Of a stretch of 60,908 bases of DNA, positions 15,236-24,685 are shown piece after piece. The notes beneath the pieces were generated by a model. The model did not search any database and had not been told where the DNA came from. It saw only the letters and a list, made by a program, of their open reading frames with translations. The translations under genes were made by a program, and so were the position numbers. The stretch comes from Thermoprotei archaeon. GTDB taxonomy: Archaea > Thermoproteota > Thermoprotei > Thermoproteales > B15-G16. The stretch covers positions 1 to 60,908 of the forward strand of contig QMRC01000010.1 in assembly GCA_003649205.1 (NCBI GenBank), in the 5' to 3' direction. The number at the start of each line of letters is the position of its first letter. Positions within the stretch are counted from its first letter, which is position 1.

Positions 15236-16054
15236 CTACGGGGTGTGTAACCTTCGAAATACCTTATCGTAGAAACTCTCACCTCTTCTGTGAAATCTGA
15301 TGAACTTGATGTAGCTATCTACTCCACACAGCTCTAGGTGTGTCTCCGTACTTAAGCTTATTTGCTGGATACCATCTACTATAGCCAACATTCTGTGTTC
15401 ACATGTTAGGTCTACACGTAGTTTCTTGTTCACTGGTAATACGTATGGTACATTAGCTACTGGTGTGTGGGGGTTAAGTAACTTAAACACTATTGCTTTT
15501 AGCTCTGGGTCTATTATGGGTCCTCCGGTTGAGAGGAGGTATGCTGTTGACCCTAACGTGCTTGAGAGGAGAACGCCATCAGCTCTGTTCCTGTACACGA
15601 GGTAGTTTGCGTGATCTACGTCAGGTATGTACGCTGTAACCCTAATCATGGGTCTTGGTATTTCGGGTTTAATCACTATGTCATTTATGAACTTAACCTT
15701 AGTACCCTCTACGTACACAGCAATTAGTGGGTATTCCTCAAGTGTGTAGTCGTGCTTCATTACTTTCGCTATTGCTTCCTCAGCTTCGTACACTGTGTAC
15801 TCACTGAGGAAGTTTAGCTTACCTGTACCTAGTGGTAGTAGAAGAGTTTCCTCCAGAGCTTTCACATAGTGAATGGCTCTAAGTACCGTACCATCACCAC
15901 CAATGATGAGTACTACCTCGGTTTCACTAGGTAGTGTTATTGGTTTCTCGAGATTAGTAAAAGACGTCACCTCTAAACCGTAGCTTGTTAGTAGAGTCTT
16001 CACCTTTCGTGCTAAGTTCACGTATTGTGTACTATACAGCACTGCTATGCCCAT
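15236..16054 (-). CDS. nadK: NAD kinase
   Basis: A 272-residue ATP-NAD kinase, which makes NADP from NAD. The GGDGT motif (LIIGGDGTVLRA, near residue 50) and the catalytic Asp are present, as are LPLGTGKLNFLSEY (the family's GTGNLGFL region), INDIVI (NE/ND motif) and DGVLLSSTLGSTAYLLSTGGPI (the nucleotide loop). It begins a minus-strand unit with nob1. Confidence 0.93.
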   Translation of the reverse strand: MGIAVLYSTQYVNLARKVKTLLTSYGLEVTSFTNLEKPITLPSETEVVLIIGGDGTVLRAIHYVKALEETLLLPLGTGKLNFLSEYTVYEAEEAIAKVMKHDYTLEEYPLIAVYVEGTKVKFINDIVIKPEIPRPMIRVTAYIPDVDHANYLVYRNRADGVLLSSTLGSTAYLLSTGGPIIDPELKAIVFKLLNPHTPVANVPYVLPVNKKLRVDLTCEHRMLAIVDGIQQISLSTETHLELCGVDSYIKFIRFHRRGESFYDKVFRRLHTP

Positions 16055-16135
16055 GCACTCGCTAGACCTCTTATGCTACTTCGTCATTAAAACATATAAA
16101 CGTAGTGCCTGCTCTCTCTCCATGAGGTGTAGTTC

Positions 16136-16531
16136 GTGGCTGTGAAACCCGTATCAGCAGGTAGCTTGAAGGAAGGTTCATTCATAGTAATCGACGGAGA
16201 GCCCTGTAAGATAGTTGAGATCGAGAAGTCTAAGACGGGAAAACATGGTTCTGCAAAGTGTCGAATAGTCGCTATCGGTATCTTCGATGGTGTTAAGAGG
16301 AGTATAGTTGTTCCAGCTGATGCACAGGTTGAGGTACCTGTCGTGAATAAGAAGGTTGGGCAGGTTATAGCTGTAACTGGAGACATGGTACAGGTCATGG
16401 ACTTATCGACCTACGAGACATACGAACTACCAATGCCAGAGGAGGAGGATCTTAGGAGTAGGTTAGCACCTGGCATTGAGGTAGAGATCTGGGAGATCAT
16501 GGGTAGGCACAAGATAATGAGGATCAGGTAG
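16136..16531 (+). CDS. eif5A: Translation factor aIF5A
   Basis: A 131-residue aIF5A, which helps ribosomes through difficult peptide bonds. The hypusination loop KTGKHGSAK is intact (Lys near residue 36), followed by an SH3-like domain and a C-terminal OB domain ([25 protein letters not shown]). GTG start. Its end overlaps the convergent DUF655 gene by 8 bases. TATA-like AACATATAAAC lies at about 16091-16101. Confidence 0.95.
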   Translation: MAVKPVSAGSLKEGSFIVIDGEPCKIVEIEKSKTGKHGSAKCRIVAIGIFDGVKRSIVVPADAQVEVPVVNKKVGQVIAVTGDMVQVMDLSTYETYELPMPEEEDLRSRLAPGIEVEIWEIMGRHKIMRIR

Positions 16532-17153
16532 TTCCCTGCTGTGTTGATGGTGGTGCAACGAATAGGTAGTACTTTTGACCACCCTTAAGCTCCTCAATGA
16601 TGCGTTCGACTATTACTTTCTTCGCATCAATACCTGTCCTGTTTTTTATATCTTCAAAGCTCTTGAATGGTTCCTTCTTTCTCTCATTAAGTATATCCCA
16701 AAGGGTCTTCTTCCCTATACCACGAAGTAGCTCGAGAGAGTGTAGTCTAGGTGTGATAGGTCCTGCTCTATTGAAGAAATCAACGAAGTACTGCTCTTTA
16801 TTGCTCACGATCTCCTCTACAATACTTGGGATTAAGTCCTTAGCTTCCTGAGATAGCTCATCGTACGTTATTCTCCTCACAATTCTCTCTATCTTATCTC
16901 TGTAGCCCTTACCTATGAAGACCTTCTCGCGTACCTTAATCTCCTTACCTACCTTAGGTGTTAGCTCGAGTAGTGTGAAGTATTGCTCACCAAGTGCGTG
17001 CACTATGTAGTCGTACCCCTGTAGCTTGTATGTCCTAATCCTCTGGAAGTCAAGTGCTGAGGTTGGTATTATGTCAAGTATGTACGCGTACTCTTCAAAG
17101 TACCTACGTCCTCTCTGAAGTAGTTGCCAGTACATCTGACTCAAGTTCATCAC
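16524..17153 (-). CDS. DUF655 putative RNA-binding protein
   Basis: A 209-residue member of DUF655 (COG1491). An N-terminal OB-like strand region ([46 protein letters not shown]) precedes a C-terminal helix-hairpin-helix-like part ([38 protein letters not shown]). The family often lies with rpoF, L21e and the KsgA rRNA methylase, so a ribosome-related role is likely. Here it follows rpoF by 6 bases. Confidence 0.88.
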   Translation of the reverse strand: MMNLSQMYWQLLQRGRRYFEEYAYILDIIPTSALDFQRIRTYKLQGYDYIVHALGEQYFTLLELTPKVGKEIKVREKVFIGKGYRDKIERIVRRITYDELSQEAKDLIPSIVEEIVSNKEQYFVDFFNRAGPITPRLHSLELLRGIGKKTLWDILNERKKEPFKSFEDIKNRTGIDAKKVIVERIIEELKGGQKYYLFVAPPSTQQGTT

Positions 17154-17159
17154 CTCAAC

Positions 17160-17498
17160 TCACTTACTAGCAGCTTCATTTACTATTGACAACATTTTCT
17201 CTAGGTCTTCTTTGGTGAAGACTCTTCTCTCTGGAGCAAGTATTGTTCTAAGCTCTTCAATACTCTTGGGAACTATGTTTGCTATTTGTACTGCTGTTAA
17301 CCTAGATATCAGGAACTCCGATACTAACTTCTCAACAAGTTCCTCTGCAACTTCTGGTTTTAACTTTGAGAACTTCGTGAGGTACTCATATGTTATTCTC
17401 TGTTGCTCAGTTGGTGGTGTATCGTCGTTGAGTCTCTGTTCTAGTAACTGTTTTGCTACACTATTTGGTATGTCTTTAGCCTTAATTACTCTCCTCAT
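17160..17498 (-). CDS. rpoF: RNA polymerase subunit F (Rpb4)
   Basis: A 112-residue Rpb4 homologue, which with RpoE forms the RNA polymerase stalk. The order of an N-terminal TIP-associating region, RITYEYLTKFSKLKPEVAEELVEKLV, and an HRDC-like domain (RLTAVQIANIVPKSIEELRTILAPERRVFTKEDLEKML) is typical. Co-directional with DUF655. L21e, which commonly precedes rpoF in an operon, is divergent here. Confidence 0.9.
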   Translation of the reverse strand: MRRVIKAKDIPNSVAKQLLEQRLNDDTPPTEQQRITYEYLTKFSKLKPEVAEELVEKLVSEFLISRLTAVQIANIVPKSIEELRTILAPERRVFTKEDLEKMLSIVNEAASK

Positions 17499-17594
17499 AT
17501 CAAGTCCGCTCCTTCTATGGTCTGTCTTGTCGCTAATTTTATAAAGTCTATTACCTTACGGGATATAGCACCTAGGAAGCGTAGGTGAGACACT

Positions 17595-17888
17595 ATGGTT
17601 AAGAGAACTCACGGCTATAGAGCTAAGTGTAGGAAGCTACTGAGTAAGCCACCGAGAGAACGTGGTAGGAGCGGTCTAAGTAGGTTAATGTACGAGTACC
17701 AAATTGGTCAGAGGGTGCACATAGACATTGACCCGACGTACATTGAGACTGCACCACATAGAAGGTATCAGGGTAAGACAGGGGTCGTGATTGGTAAGCA
17801 AGGTAGAGCTTACGTAGTTGAGGTGTACTTGGGCGATAAGAGGAAGATCATCGTTACAACACCGGAACACCTTAAACCTGCTACCTAG
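17595..17888 (+). CDS. rpl21e: Large-subunit ribosomal protein eL21
   Basis: A 97-residue eL21 with the basic N-terminus VKRTHGYRAKCRKLLSK, YQIGQRVHIDIDPTY and RRYQGKTGVVIGKQGRAYVVEV (KOW-like). It is divergent from rpoF, with 96 bases between them, whereas many archaea have the two in one operon. Its last bases overlap the convergent pus10 gene by 8. Confidence 0.96.
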   Translation: MVKRTHGYRAKCRKLLSKPPRERGRSGLSRLMYEYQIGQRVHIDIDPTYIETAPHRRYQGKTGVVIGKQGRAYVVEVYLGDKRKIIVTTPEHLKPAT

Positions 17889-19203
17889 CTCTCTCCTCTA
17901 CGTGTAGTACATCTAGTTCGAGACAGGTAATCTCCACGTTAAGCACCTCGCTGAAGCTAGGTTTTGTTCTACCGCTATCTCCTGTAGCTAACTCCTTGAC
18001 ATATAGGCCACCTTGACACTCAACCAGCACCTCAATTACCCTTGGTGCTACCTTTCTAGCACGAACCTCATAGAGGAGCTTCTCACGAAGTCGATCACCT
18101 CTCCTATGCAGTACTCGACTTGGAGTGTACTGCGTAATAATTACGTTCCTGAAATTCTCTCTTAGCTTCTCAAGATCTTCCTCCCTAACATCGTTTGAGA
18201 GAAGGAGAAGGAGACGATACACCTTCCTAGCTTTTTCAGAACCTAGCTTAAGCTCCTGAACGTACTTCCTATCAACAGCTCGCTCAAGTGAGAGTATAAC
18301 GTGTTGTGACCTAAATCTACCTATCACTACCTTACGTTCAATAGGCTTCTTAAACTCTATGATTACTGGTCTTCCAGTACCTATGCATCTAGCATCAACA
18401 TCTTCTCTACCAGCAGCATGCATTACGATGTCTTGACACAGCACCTTACCTGTAAGGAGGTTCCTGATTTCTTCTTCAACAGAGGTCGGTAGCTTCTTAC
18501 CCTGGAAATTACATTCAGGACAACCTCTTCCTCTACATCTAGTACAGATCCATGGATTTAGTGAAATTCCTCTAGTCAACTTAAGGTATCGACCTAGAAT
18601 TGTTATTGGTCGTGGCTCTATGTTCACTACCTTGTTGACTAAGTCAACTACTACTGTTATGTCAGGTTTCGTGAAGTCTACCTCCTTATCAAAGGCTTCC
18701 TTAATTGCCTTACCTATCCTCCTATTCAGCTCGCTCTTAATAGATTCACTGAACTCAAGACCATATAGTGAACGTAGTGAATCCTCACGTTCAATTATGT
18801 CTCCAGGAACTACTACACCGACGACAAACGTCGAGAACTCACCAGACCACTCCCTAATCTTAGATATGACCCACTCAGTAATGGAATCTACACTCCTCAT
18901 TAAGTCACCACATACGTAACACGGCTCTGCGGGTGGTACCTCGATACCTAATTGCTTGAGTACTTCACATGCTTCAACCATACCTGATCTAGCTAGTGCC
19001 TTCATAACCTCTACCCACTCCTTTTCACCATGGAGATACCTGCTATGTGCTTCCATTAGGATGAGAAGCTTCAGTGCTCTACCTCTAACGTCATTCTCTA
19101 CTCCTCTACCGAGAGAAGCGAAGAACCTACCTAGACAGGAATCACACAGCGGAACAGACTTAATTACTTCAAGTGCCTTCTCAAGGACTTTGAAGTTCTT
19201 CAT
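17881..19203 (-). CDS. pus10: tRNA pseudouridine synthase Pus10
   Basis: A 440-residue Pus10, which makes pseudouridine 54 (and 55) of tRNA in archaea. The N-terminal domain has a zinc site (CDSCLGRF, then CYVC); a THUMP-like middle follows; CTRCRGRGCPEC is a second Cys cluster. The catalytic domain contains AGREDVDARCIGTGRPVIIEF with the catalytic Asp in the RED(V)D region, and SRVLHRRGDRLREKLLYEV later. The next gene is TrmY, which methylates the same nucleotide. Confidence 0.95.
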   Translation of the reverse strand: MKNFKVLEKALEVIKSVPLCDSCLGRFFASLGRGVENDVRGRALKLLILMEAHSRYLHGEKEWVEVMKALARSGMVEACEVLKQLGIEVPPAEPCYVCGDLMRSVDSITEWVISKIREWSGEFSTFVVGVVVPGDIIEREDSLRSLYGLEFSESIKSELNRRIGKAIKEAFDKEVDFTKPDITVVVDLVNKVVNIEPRPITILGRYLKLTRGISLNPWICTRCRGRGCPECNFQGKKLPTSVEEEIRNLLTGKVLCQDIVMHAAGREDVDARCIGTGRPVIIEFKKPIERKVVIGRFRSQHVILSLERAVDRKYVQELKLGSEKARKVYRLLLLLSNDVREEDLEKLRENFRNVIITQYTPSRVLHRRGDRLREKLLYEVRARKVAPRVIEVLVECQGGLYVKELATGDSGRTKPSFSEVLNVEITCLELDVLHVEERAR

Positions 19204-19206
19204 AGG

Positions 19207-19770
19207 CTAAACACCTAGTCTATCGAGTTGTGTATTCACAAGTACAATGATGTGATCAAGTGGTAAAGTACGTGAATCTACACTCCACAGTACGTGGTTA
19301 GGAGGTATCCTCACTAGCTTAAGTAGGTTATGTAGAGCTTCGATTACGACAACTACATCCCTTACTACGTTACGTAAATTCACTCTAGCACCTTTATAGT
19401 CACTTACTACGATGTACGTTGCAGGTGAGGAGCTACCAATTACCTGTGGAATGCTTACCTCACCTTTCAGTGATCTAACATAGATACCTGAGTGTAGTTG
19501 TCTCGTTCTTGAGCTATATCCTGCACTTTCCCTGAGGTACCTAATTACCTTCCTTAGTAATCCACCAGCTGATTGCTCATCTGCTCTCAACTGTCTTAGT
19601 TTGGAACCTACGAACTTTACATGAAATCCCTCTCTAGGGAGCACGAGGTGAAGTGTTGTGTCTCTCCTTATGGTATGTGAGAGGAGGAGTGAAGCTACTA
19701 TGCATCGAATGTAGGTGGGGTAATTCCGCTCTATTGAATCTAGAGTTGTGAGTAGAACTATGTGTCTCAT
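19207..19770 (-). CDS. trmY: tRNA (pseudouridine-54 N1) methyltransferase TrmY
   Basis: A 187-residue SPOUT-family protein of the TrmY (DUF358) type. The signature layout LLLSHTIRRD, HLVLPREGFHVKFVGSKLRQLRADE, LHSGIYVRSL and a knot-like C-terminus matches TrmY (SHDIRRD, IKFVGSEL, SPGIYVRRL). It is placed 3 bases after pus10 in the same direction, so the pair would produce 1-methylpseudouridine at position 54 of tRNA, the archaeal stand-in for ribothymidine. It overlaps srp54 by 4 bases. Confidence 0.87.
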   Translation of the reverse strand: MRHIVLLTTLDSIERNYPTYIRCIVASLLLSHTIRRDTTLHLVLPREGFHVKFVGSKLRQLRADEQSAGGLLRKVIRYLRESAGYSSRTRQLHSGIYVRSLKGEVSIPQVIGSSSPATYIVVSDYKGARVNLRNVVRDVVVVIEALHNLLKLVRIPPNHVLWSVDSRTLPLDHIIVLVNTQLDRLGV

Positions 19771-21116
19771 AGACCGAGGTCTAGACCTGTCTCAAAATGT
19801 TTGGTAAAGTACTTAGCTAGTAATTTCTCCCTTCTTCTACCCAACTTACTCACCTTCTTGAATATCTCGTATGCTTGGAGTAATTCCTTGACGTCTCTTA
19901 CTGTTGTTCCTGATCCTCTAGCTATTCTCCTCATTCTCGAGGCATTTATTATCTCGGGATTGAGTAGTTCCTCTAAGGTCATTGACTTCAATATAGCGTA
20001 CCACTTCCTTAGCTTTTCCTCACCAATCTTCATCTGCTCCTCACCGAGTGGTAGTAGAGAGAAGCCGGGTATTAGCTCAAGTACTTTGCGTAGTGGTCCC
20101 ATCTTCATTATCGCTTCAAGCTGCTTCATGAAGGTTAGTAGGGTCACCTTCTTCGTCTTACTGATTTCCTCCATTAACTTCATATGCTCTTCAACTGCCT
20201 TCATTCGCTCAATGAGGCCAACTATGTCACCCATGCCTAGTAATCTCGAAACAAATCTTGGTGGATCAAAGACCTCTATGTCCTCAACATCCTCTCCTAA
20301 ACCAACAAACTTGATCTTAGCTCCCGTCTCTACAACTGCCATTAAGGCACCTCCACCTCTTGCTGACCCATCTAGCTTTGCTAGAAATATCGAGTCTATT
20401 GCTGCTGCTTCCTTAAATGCTCTTGCCTGAGCACCTGCTTGCTTACCTATTGAGGCGTCTAGAACTAGCATCACTTCATCCGGTTTTATCTCTCGATATA
20501 TCTCACGTAGCTCAGCTATGAGGTACTCCTCCTTTCTATGTCTACCAGCAGTATCGACTATTATTATATCAACACCCTCTTCCTTGAAGTACTCAATACC
20601 TCTTCTCGCTATATCAACCGAATCCCTGGAACTCTTATCTATGAACACAGGGACACCAACCTTATCACCTAACTGCTTTAACTGATCCATAGCACCTGGC
20701 CTGTAGACGTCAGTACTGATGAGACCTACCCTAAAGCCTCTCCTCTTGTAGAATAGTGCTAGCTTAGCAGCACTCGTGGTCTTACCTGAACCTTCAAGAC
20801 CAACCAACAGTATTACGTATGGTCTCTTGCTAGGTAGTACATTCGGCTTCCTCTCACCACCGAGAACCTTAATTAACTCTTCGTAAATTGCTCTGAGTAG
20901 TAGTTCTCGCTTAGAGAATCCAGGTGGTGGTTCTTCCTCCTTAACTCTCCTCTCTATTGCTCTACACAGCTTCAGCACTAACTCAGCGCTGACATCAGCT
21001 CTCAAGAGGGCTCTCTGTATGTCTCTCAGTACACTCTTAACTAATTCCTCATCTACGTAAGTAGCTGAGAGTATCTTCTTGATTACTGAGGTAAAGCCTT
21101 CAATTAACTGCTTCAT
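19767..21116 (-). CDS. srp54: Signal recognition particle GTPase SRP54
   Basis: A 449-residue SRP54, which binds signal peptides and SRP RNA and docks with FtsY. The N domain is followed by the G domain with LLVGLEGSGKTTSAAKLA (G1), DVYRPGAMDQLK, DTAGRHRKEE (G3) and LAKLDGSARGGG, then the helical M domain with Met-rich segments (LMEEISKTKKVTLLTFMKQLEAIMKMGPL) and SRMRRIARGSGT for RNA binding. The receptor FtsY is in this window at 45.6 kb. Confidence 0.97.
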   Translation of the reverse strand: MKQLIEGFTSVIKKILSATYVDEELVKSVLRDIQRALLRADVSAELVLKLCRAIERRVKEEEPPPGFSKRELLLRAIYEELIKVLGGERKPNVLPSKRPYVILLVGLEGSGKTTSAAKLALFYKRRGFRVGLISTDVYRPGAMDQLKQLGDKVGVPVFIDKSSRDSVDIARRGIEYFKEEGVDIIIVDTAGRHRKEEYLIAELREIYREIKPDEVMLVLDASIGKQAGAQARAFKEAAAIDSIFLAKLDGSARGGGALMAVVETGAKIKFVGLGEDVEDIEVFDPPRFVSRLLGMGDIVGLIERMKAVEEHMKLMEEISKTKKVTLLTFMKQLEAIMKMGPLRKVLELIPGFSLLPLGEEQMKIGEEKLRKWYAILKSMTLEELLNPEIINASRMRRIARGSGTTVRDVKELLQAYEIFKKVSKLGRRREKLLAKYFTKHFETGLDLGL

Positions 21117-22189
21117 ACGCTCGTAGATATACCAGAGAACTTCCTAATATATTCCTCTAACCTACCCCTAATCACTATGCCAGCTCTAGGTGCTATCTCG
21201 AAAACTAATTTCTGTGGTTGTACATTCATCCACCTCATCTTGCGTATGAACATTACTCTGAGAACTCTACCGTAGATTTCCTCTAGCTTGAGCACAATAA
21301 CGCCAGAGGCTAGATACTCCTCAACACCGAATCTACTCAGTAGGTTACTTCCTGTAGGTATTTCTGATGTAAAGATCGTAGTTACGTTACCAAGTCTCTC
21401 AAGTGCGAAGACTAACTCTCTAACGTACTCTCTAACCCACAGTACGTCACTGTGACCGCTCTGTATTAGTGGTGCTATTGGATCTACAACTAGTCTCTGG
21501 ACATTGTACTTAGTGACGTACTCAACTATTGCATCGGCAACAGCTCTTGGATCAATGTACTGTCTCTCACCTCTAGCATATAGTCTGAAGTGAGTTCTGA
21601 GATCTACGAAGTGTAGTAATCCATCGTCAATTAGTCTATCTACATCCCACTCCAGTGTCCTTAGTCCTCTAATCACGTGTTCAGAAGGTTCGTCGATTGA
21701 TACGTAGAGACCCGACTCACCCATGAGGGCTCCAGTTACTAGGAACTGTAGTGAGAATATTGTCTTTCCCGTACCTGCTTCACCAGATATTAGGTATGTC
21801 TTGCCCCTCCAGAAGCCACCCTGTAGAACCTCATCTAGACCCTGTATACCCGTTGGTGCTTTAAACTCGCTTGTCTGAACTCTAGTCATGTGAGCTTGAG
21901 ATTCCGGGACTGCTTGCTGTACTGGTACTGTATGTACTTGTGGTTGGGGTGTGTACGTGGGTGTGTACTGTACCTCCGTCGTAGTTGGAGGCTGTACTTG
22001 AGGTTGAGTTACTGGGATTGTTCTGTTCTCCCTCACTACCTCTTCGCGTGATAGATGGAGACATGGTGGGTCATCGGGGTTCTCAATGATGATACCACCA
22101 TAGGTTGGATGTAGGCAGAGACCTGAATCCTCATCATAGTATATGCATTTCCTACACGTGTACTTCTTCCTTCGTCTAAAGAGACCCAC
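21113..22189 (-). CDS. KaiC-like ATPase with N-terminal zinc-binding region
   Basis: A 358-residue single-domain KaiC/RadA-type ATPase. Residues 12-45 hold Cys12, Cys15, Cys25, His27, Cys43 and His45, a likely zinc site. Residues 60-110 form a Pro/Thr/Gln/Val-rich linker. The ATPase domain starts GIQGLDEVLQGGF, with Walker A GEAGTGKT at 136-143 and a Walker B-like RLVVDPIAPL. Such proteins act as signalling or DNA-associated switches in archaea; the target is unknown. It overlaps srp54 by 4 bases, suggesting one transcript. Confidence 0.85.
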   Translation of the reverse strand: MGLFRRRKKYTCRKCIYYDEDSGLCLHPTYGGIIIENPDDPPCLHLSREEVVRENRTIPVTQPQVQPPTTTEVQYTPTYTPQPQVHTVPVQQAVPESQAHMTRVQTSEFKAPTGIQGLDEVLQGGFWRGKTYLISGEAGTGKTIFSLQFLVTGALMGESGLYVSIDEPSEHVIRGLRTLEWDVDRLIDDGLLHFVDLRTHFRLYARGERQYIDPRAVADAIVEYVTKYNVQRLVVDPIAPLIQSGHSDVLWVREYVRELVFALERLGNVTTIFTSEIPTGSNLLSRFGVEEYLASGVIVLKLEEIYGRVLRVMFIRKMRWMNVQPQKLVFEIAPRAGIVIRGRLEEYIRKFSGISTSV

Positions 22190-22258
22190 ATTTAACTACC
22201 TCGGTATCTATCTACCTGTATTACCTGAAAAAATATACTTATATCGCTTAACCAATGT

Positions 22259-23872
22259 CTATCTCGGAACTACACGAATTCTAACACCGTACTTACTACT
22301 TAGCGCTTCAAGTTTCTTTCTGCAACGGGCATTTACGATATCGTAGTGTCTATCCGGTACGTAGATGTTTATTGTTGATTCATCAATTACCTCGATGTCT
22401 ATGTTTTCTGGTGCTACGTACTTGCTAATTATCTTCTTAGCTCTACTTATGACCTTTCTTAGGCCTCTCTCGATCTGAAGTCTCCTAACCGGGACAACGA
22501 AGGTCTGCTCACCAAATACATAGATCTCGTACTCAGGTTCCTCAGTTAAGAAATCCTTAACGACAACAACTGGTCTAGCTAAGTCCTCTTCTCTGAGTCC
22601 TGTAGGTATCTTAACAACTAGCTCTAGTGAGTACACCTTGGTTACTTCGCCGTTCTTCATGAAGATCACGGTATCTATTATGGATGGTATCATACCTAGC
22701 TCAACTCTACCAATGAACCTTTGTATAGCATCGATAGGACTTGTGGCGTGTACCACACCAACCATACCGACTCCAGCAAGCCTTAAGTCCTTAAACAATT
22801 CGAAATCTTTCGTATCTCTCATCTCGTCAAATATCGTGTAGTCAGGTCTTGAAAGTAGTAGTACGTCATGTAGTTCCTCAGATGTCGCGAATGCTTTTGA
22901 GTATTGAGTAATCTCCGGTGGTAGTATCATATCTCTAGGTGCTTCAATTGTCTTCACTATCCTACCTTTCCTTAGGTAGAATTCAGCTAGCGCCTGTGCG
23001 AAGGTTGTCTTACCAGCACCTGGTGGACCTGCTATGAGTATTCCCTCAGCTTGCTTCTCAAGTCTCCTAATTAGCTTCTCAGGTAAGTTATAGTCTTCCA
23101 ACCTCTTCTTAATTATTGGTCTAACAATGGTGACTTCATATCCATCAGCTGTTGGTGGTTTCACTATGATGATCCTATAGTTTCTGTACTGAACGATAGT
23201 TGTGTTCGGTCGCTCAACTTCAATAAATGCATCTCCCCTCTTACTCTCTCTACAGTACTCAAGTATTTCACGAACAATGTTCTCGATATCGTTCCTCGTT
23301 AGTGGTTTCTCACCTACTTGAACTAAGTACCACATTCCTGGTCTACCTTTCTTCGCTGTCGGTGGTACACCCTCTTTGAGGTGAATAGACATTGTTTCGG
23401 AGTCAAATAAGTCCTCAAAGCTTAGCTTCTCCTTAACCCTGCGCTCAACGTATATGCAACGTATTCCAGAGGCCTCACATACCTGTTTCTTAACTTCGTC
23501 ACAGGTAATTACTACTGCATCCCAGTCCCGAGCTAGCTCACGTATTAAACTATCAACATCCTCAAGACTGAACACCCTATACCCACTAGGTACCTCACGA
23601 GTGAACTCAATAGCAACTTCATCTGATAGACCAAACTTAGAGATGAGATCCAGTACTTCACGAAGCTCAGTAATGCCTATGTACCCGAGAGATTTACCCT
23701 CATGAGCAAGCTTCTCGAAGTAGTCCAACAGCTTCGTATGTATTATCACTCTACCCCTGATCTCTCCACGTAGTACAAGCTCCTTAAGCCCGCCTCTAAC
23801 AAGTGCTGTGGAATCAGGTAGGTAAACATCCATACCTACTTCACGTGCAGTACTCATACCCACGTCACTCAC
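22259..23872 (-). CDS. PINA-type protein: PIN domain, PilT-like ATPase, KH domain
   Basis: A protein of up to 537 residues with three parts: an N-terminal PIN nuclease-like domain (YLPDSTALVRGG, ITELREV, DAVVITCDE), a PilT/VirB11-like ATPase (Walker A AGPPGAGKTT at about 281-290, FDEMRDTKDFE as Walker B, GVVHATSPIDAI), and a C-terminal KH-like domain. This matches PINA, reported in Sulfolobus as a Holliday-junction migration factor. The true start is probably the Met at codon 6 or 14 (MDVYLPDSTAL), because the first codons look like leader. Confidence 0.88.
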   Translation of the reverse strand: MSDVGMSTAREVGMDVYLPDSTALVRGGLKELVLRGEIRGRVIIHTKLLDYFEKLAHEGKSLGYIGITELREVLDLISKFGLSDEVAIEFTREVPSGYRVFSLEDVDSLIRELARDWDAVVITCDEVKKQVCEASGIRCIYVERRVKEKLSFEDLFDSETMSIHLKEGVPPTAKKGRPGMWYLVQVGEKPLTRNDIENIVREILEYCRESKRGDAFIEVERPNTTIVQYRNYRIIIVKPPTADGYEVTIVRPIIKKRLEDYNLPEKLIRRLEKQAEGILIAGPPGAGKTTFAQALAEFYLRKGRIVKTIEAPRDMILPPEITQYSKAFATSEELHDVLLLSRPDYTIFDEMRDTKDFELFKDLRLAGVGMVGVVHATSPIDAIQRFIGRVELGMIPSIIDTVIFMKNGEVTKVYSLELVVKIPTGLREEDLARPVVVVKDFLTEEPEYEIYVFGEQTFVVPVRRLQIERGLRKVISRAKKIISKYVAPENIDIEVIDESTINIYVPDRHYDIVNARCRKKLEALSSKYGVRIRVVPR

Positions 23873-24201
23873 ACATGCTACTTACCGTAACACAACAACA
23901 CGTCTCCCTTAAATCTCTACCTAAAAGAAGAGAAGAGAAGTGAGTAGGTGACATAGCGTGACGTATACAGGATAGGTCCTGTACCTACAACACCTCGGTA
24001 TCACGTAGGTAACTCACTGAACTAGTGAGCAATGAGCGAGCAATGTAGTATAATTTCGTTAAGGTATTTCAGTCCATGCGCTTAGGTAGGTGTGTAGGTG
24101 TTGATGGTTACCTGTAGTCCTCTACTAGCTATCCTACATGAGCTTCCTAAACTTAAATAAGTCCTTAGGACATTGTTTAGTTAGGCGAAGGTGTTGAGTA
24201 C
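23873..24201. other. Intergenic, no gene seen
   Basis: About 330 bases between divergent genes. No credible ORF, tRNA or C/D-box RNA was found. A TATA-like CTTAAATAAG near 24151-24160 is well placed to serve the plus-strand membrane gene. Confidence 0.5.
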
Positions 24202-24621
24202 ATGGATAGTCCTAGAGTTAAATTCAGTGTGATTGGTGTTACTCTAGCATCCGTAGGTATTGCTCTCGTGATATTGTGCTCTCTCTGCTGTATGGGTATT
24301 GCTTTGCTAGCTATGAGAGAGGCTCTCACGATGAAGAAGGTAGGTGTACCGACATTCATAGTCATGGCGTTAGATGCCAAGCTCTTAGCTGTTTTAGGTG
24401 TATTCACGTTGTTTCTCGGTATTGCAGCTCTCACTGCTATGCTAATGCACTATAGGTATCCGAGTGAGACAACGAGCCCAGGTCTAGCAATTCTACTGTG
24501 TTCCTTAGTGGCGTTAGCTCTATTCATGATACCTCTTGCATCGGGTCTCTACGTGTTCATAATTGGTGTCGTTGGGGCTATTCTCAGTGCTGCAGGTGGA
24601 TTAGTTATAATGACTTCGTAG
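24202..24621 (+). CDS. Four-helix membrane protein, unknown
   Basis: A 139-residue integral membrane protein with four hydrophobic segments (roughly 9-36, 55-80, 93-110 and 113-137) and almost no soluble part. No motif is recognised. It lies 64 bases upstream of the membrane-anchored JAMM gene on the same strand, so it may belong to the same unit. That link is inferred from position only. Confidence 0.65.
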   Translation: MDSPRVKFSVIGVTLASVGIALVILCSLCCMGIALLAMREALTMKKVGVPTFIVMALDAKLLAVLGVFTLFLGIAALTAMLMHYRYPSETTSPGLAILLCSLVALALFMIPLASGLYVFIIGVVGAILSAAGGLVIMTS

Positions 24622-24685
24622 CTATCCACTGAAGTCCGTGAAGGTTAGGTATTTAGTACATGGTGAGGTCACTAGGTCTGTATAG

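Noticed and set aside
17147..17160. GTGATGA C-box-like string on the minus strand
   Set aside because: It is the ribosome-binding site and start of the DUF655 gene; no D box at the right spacing.
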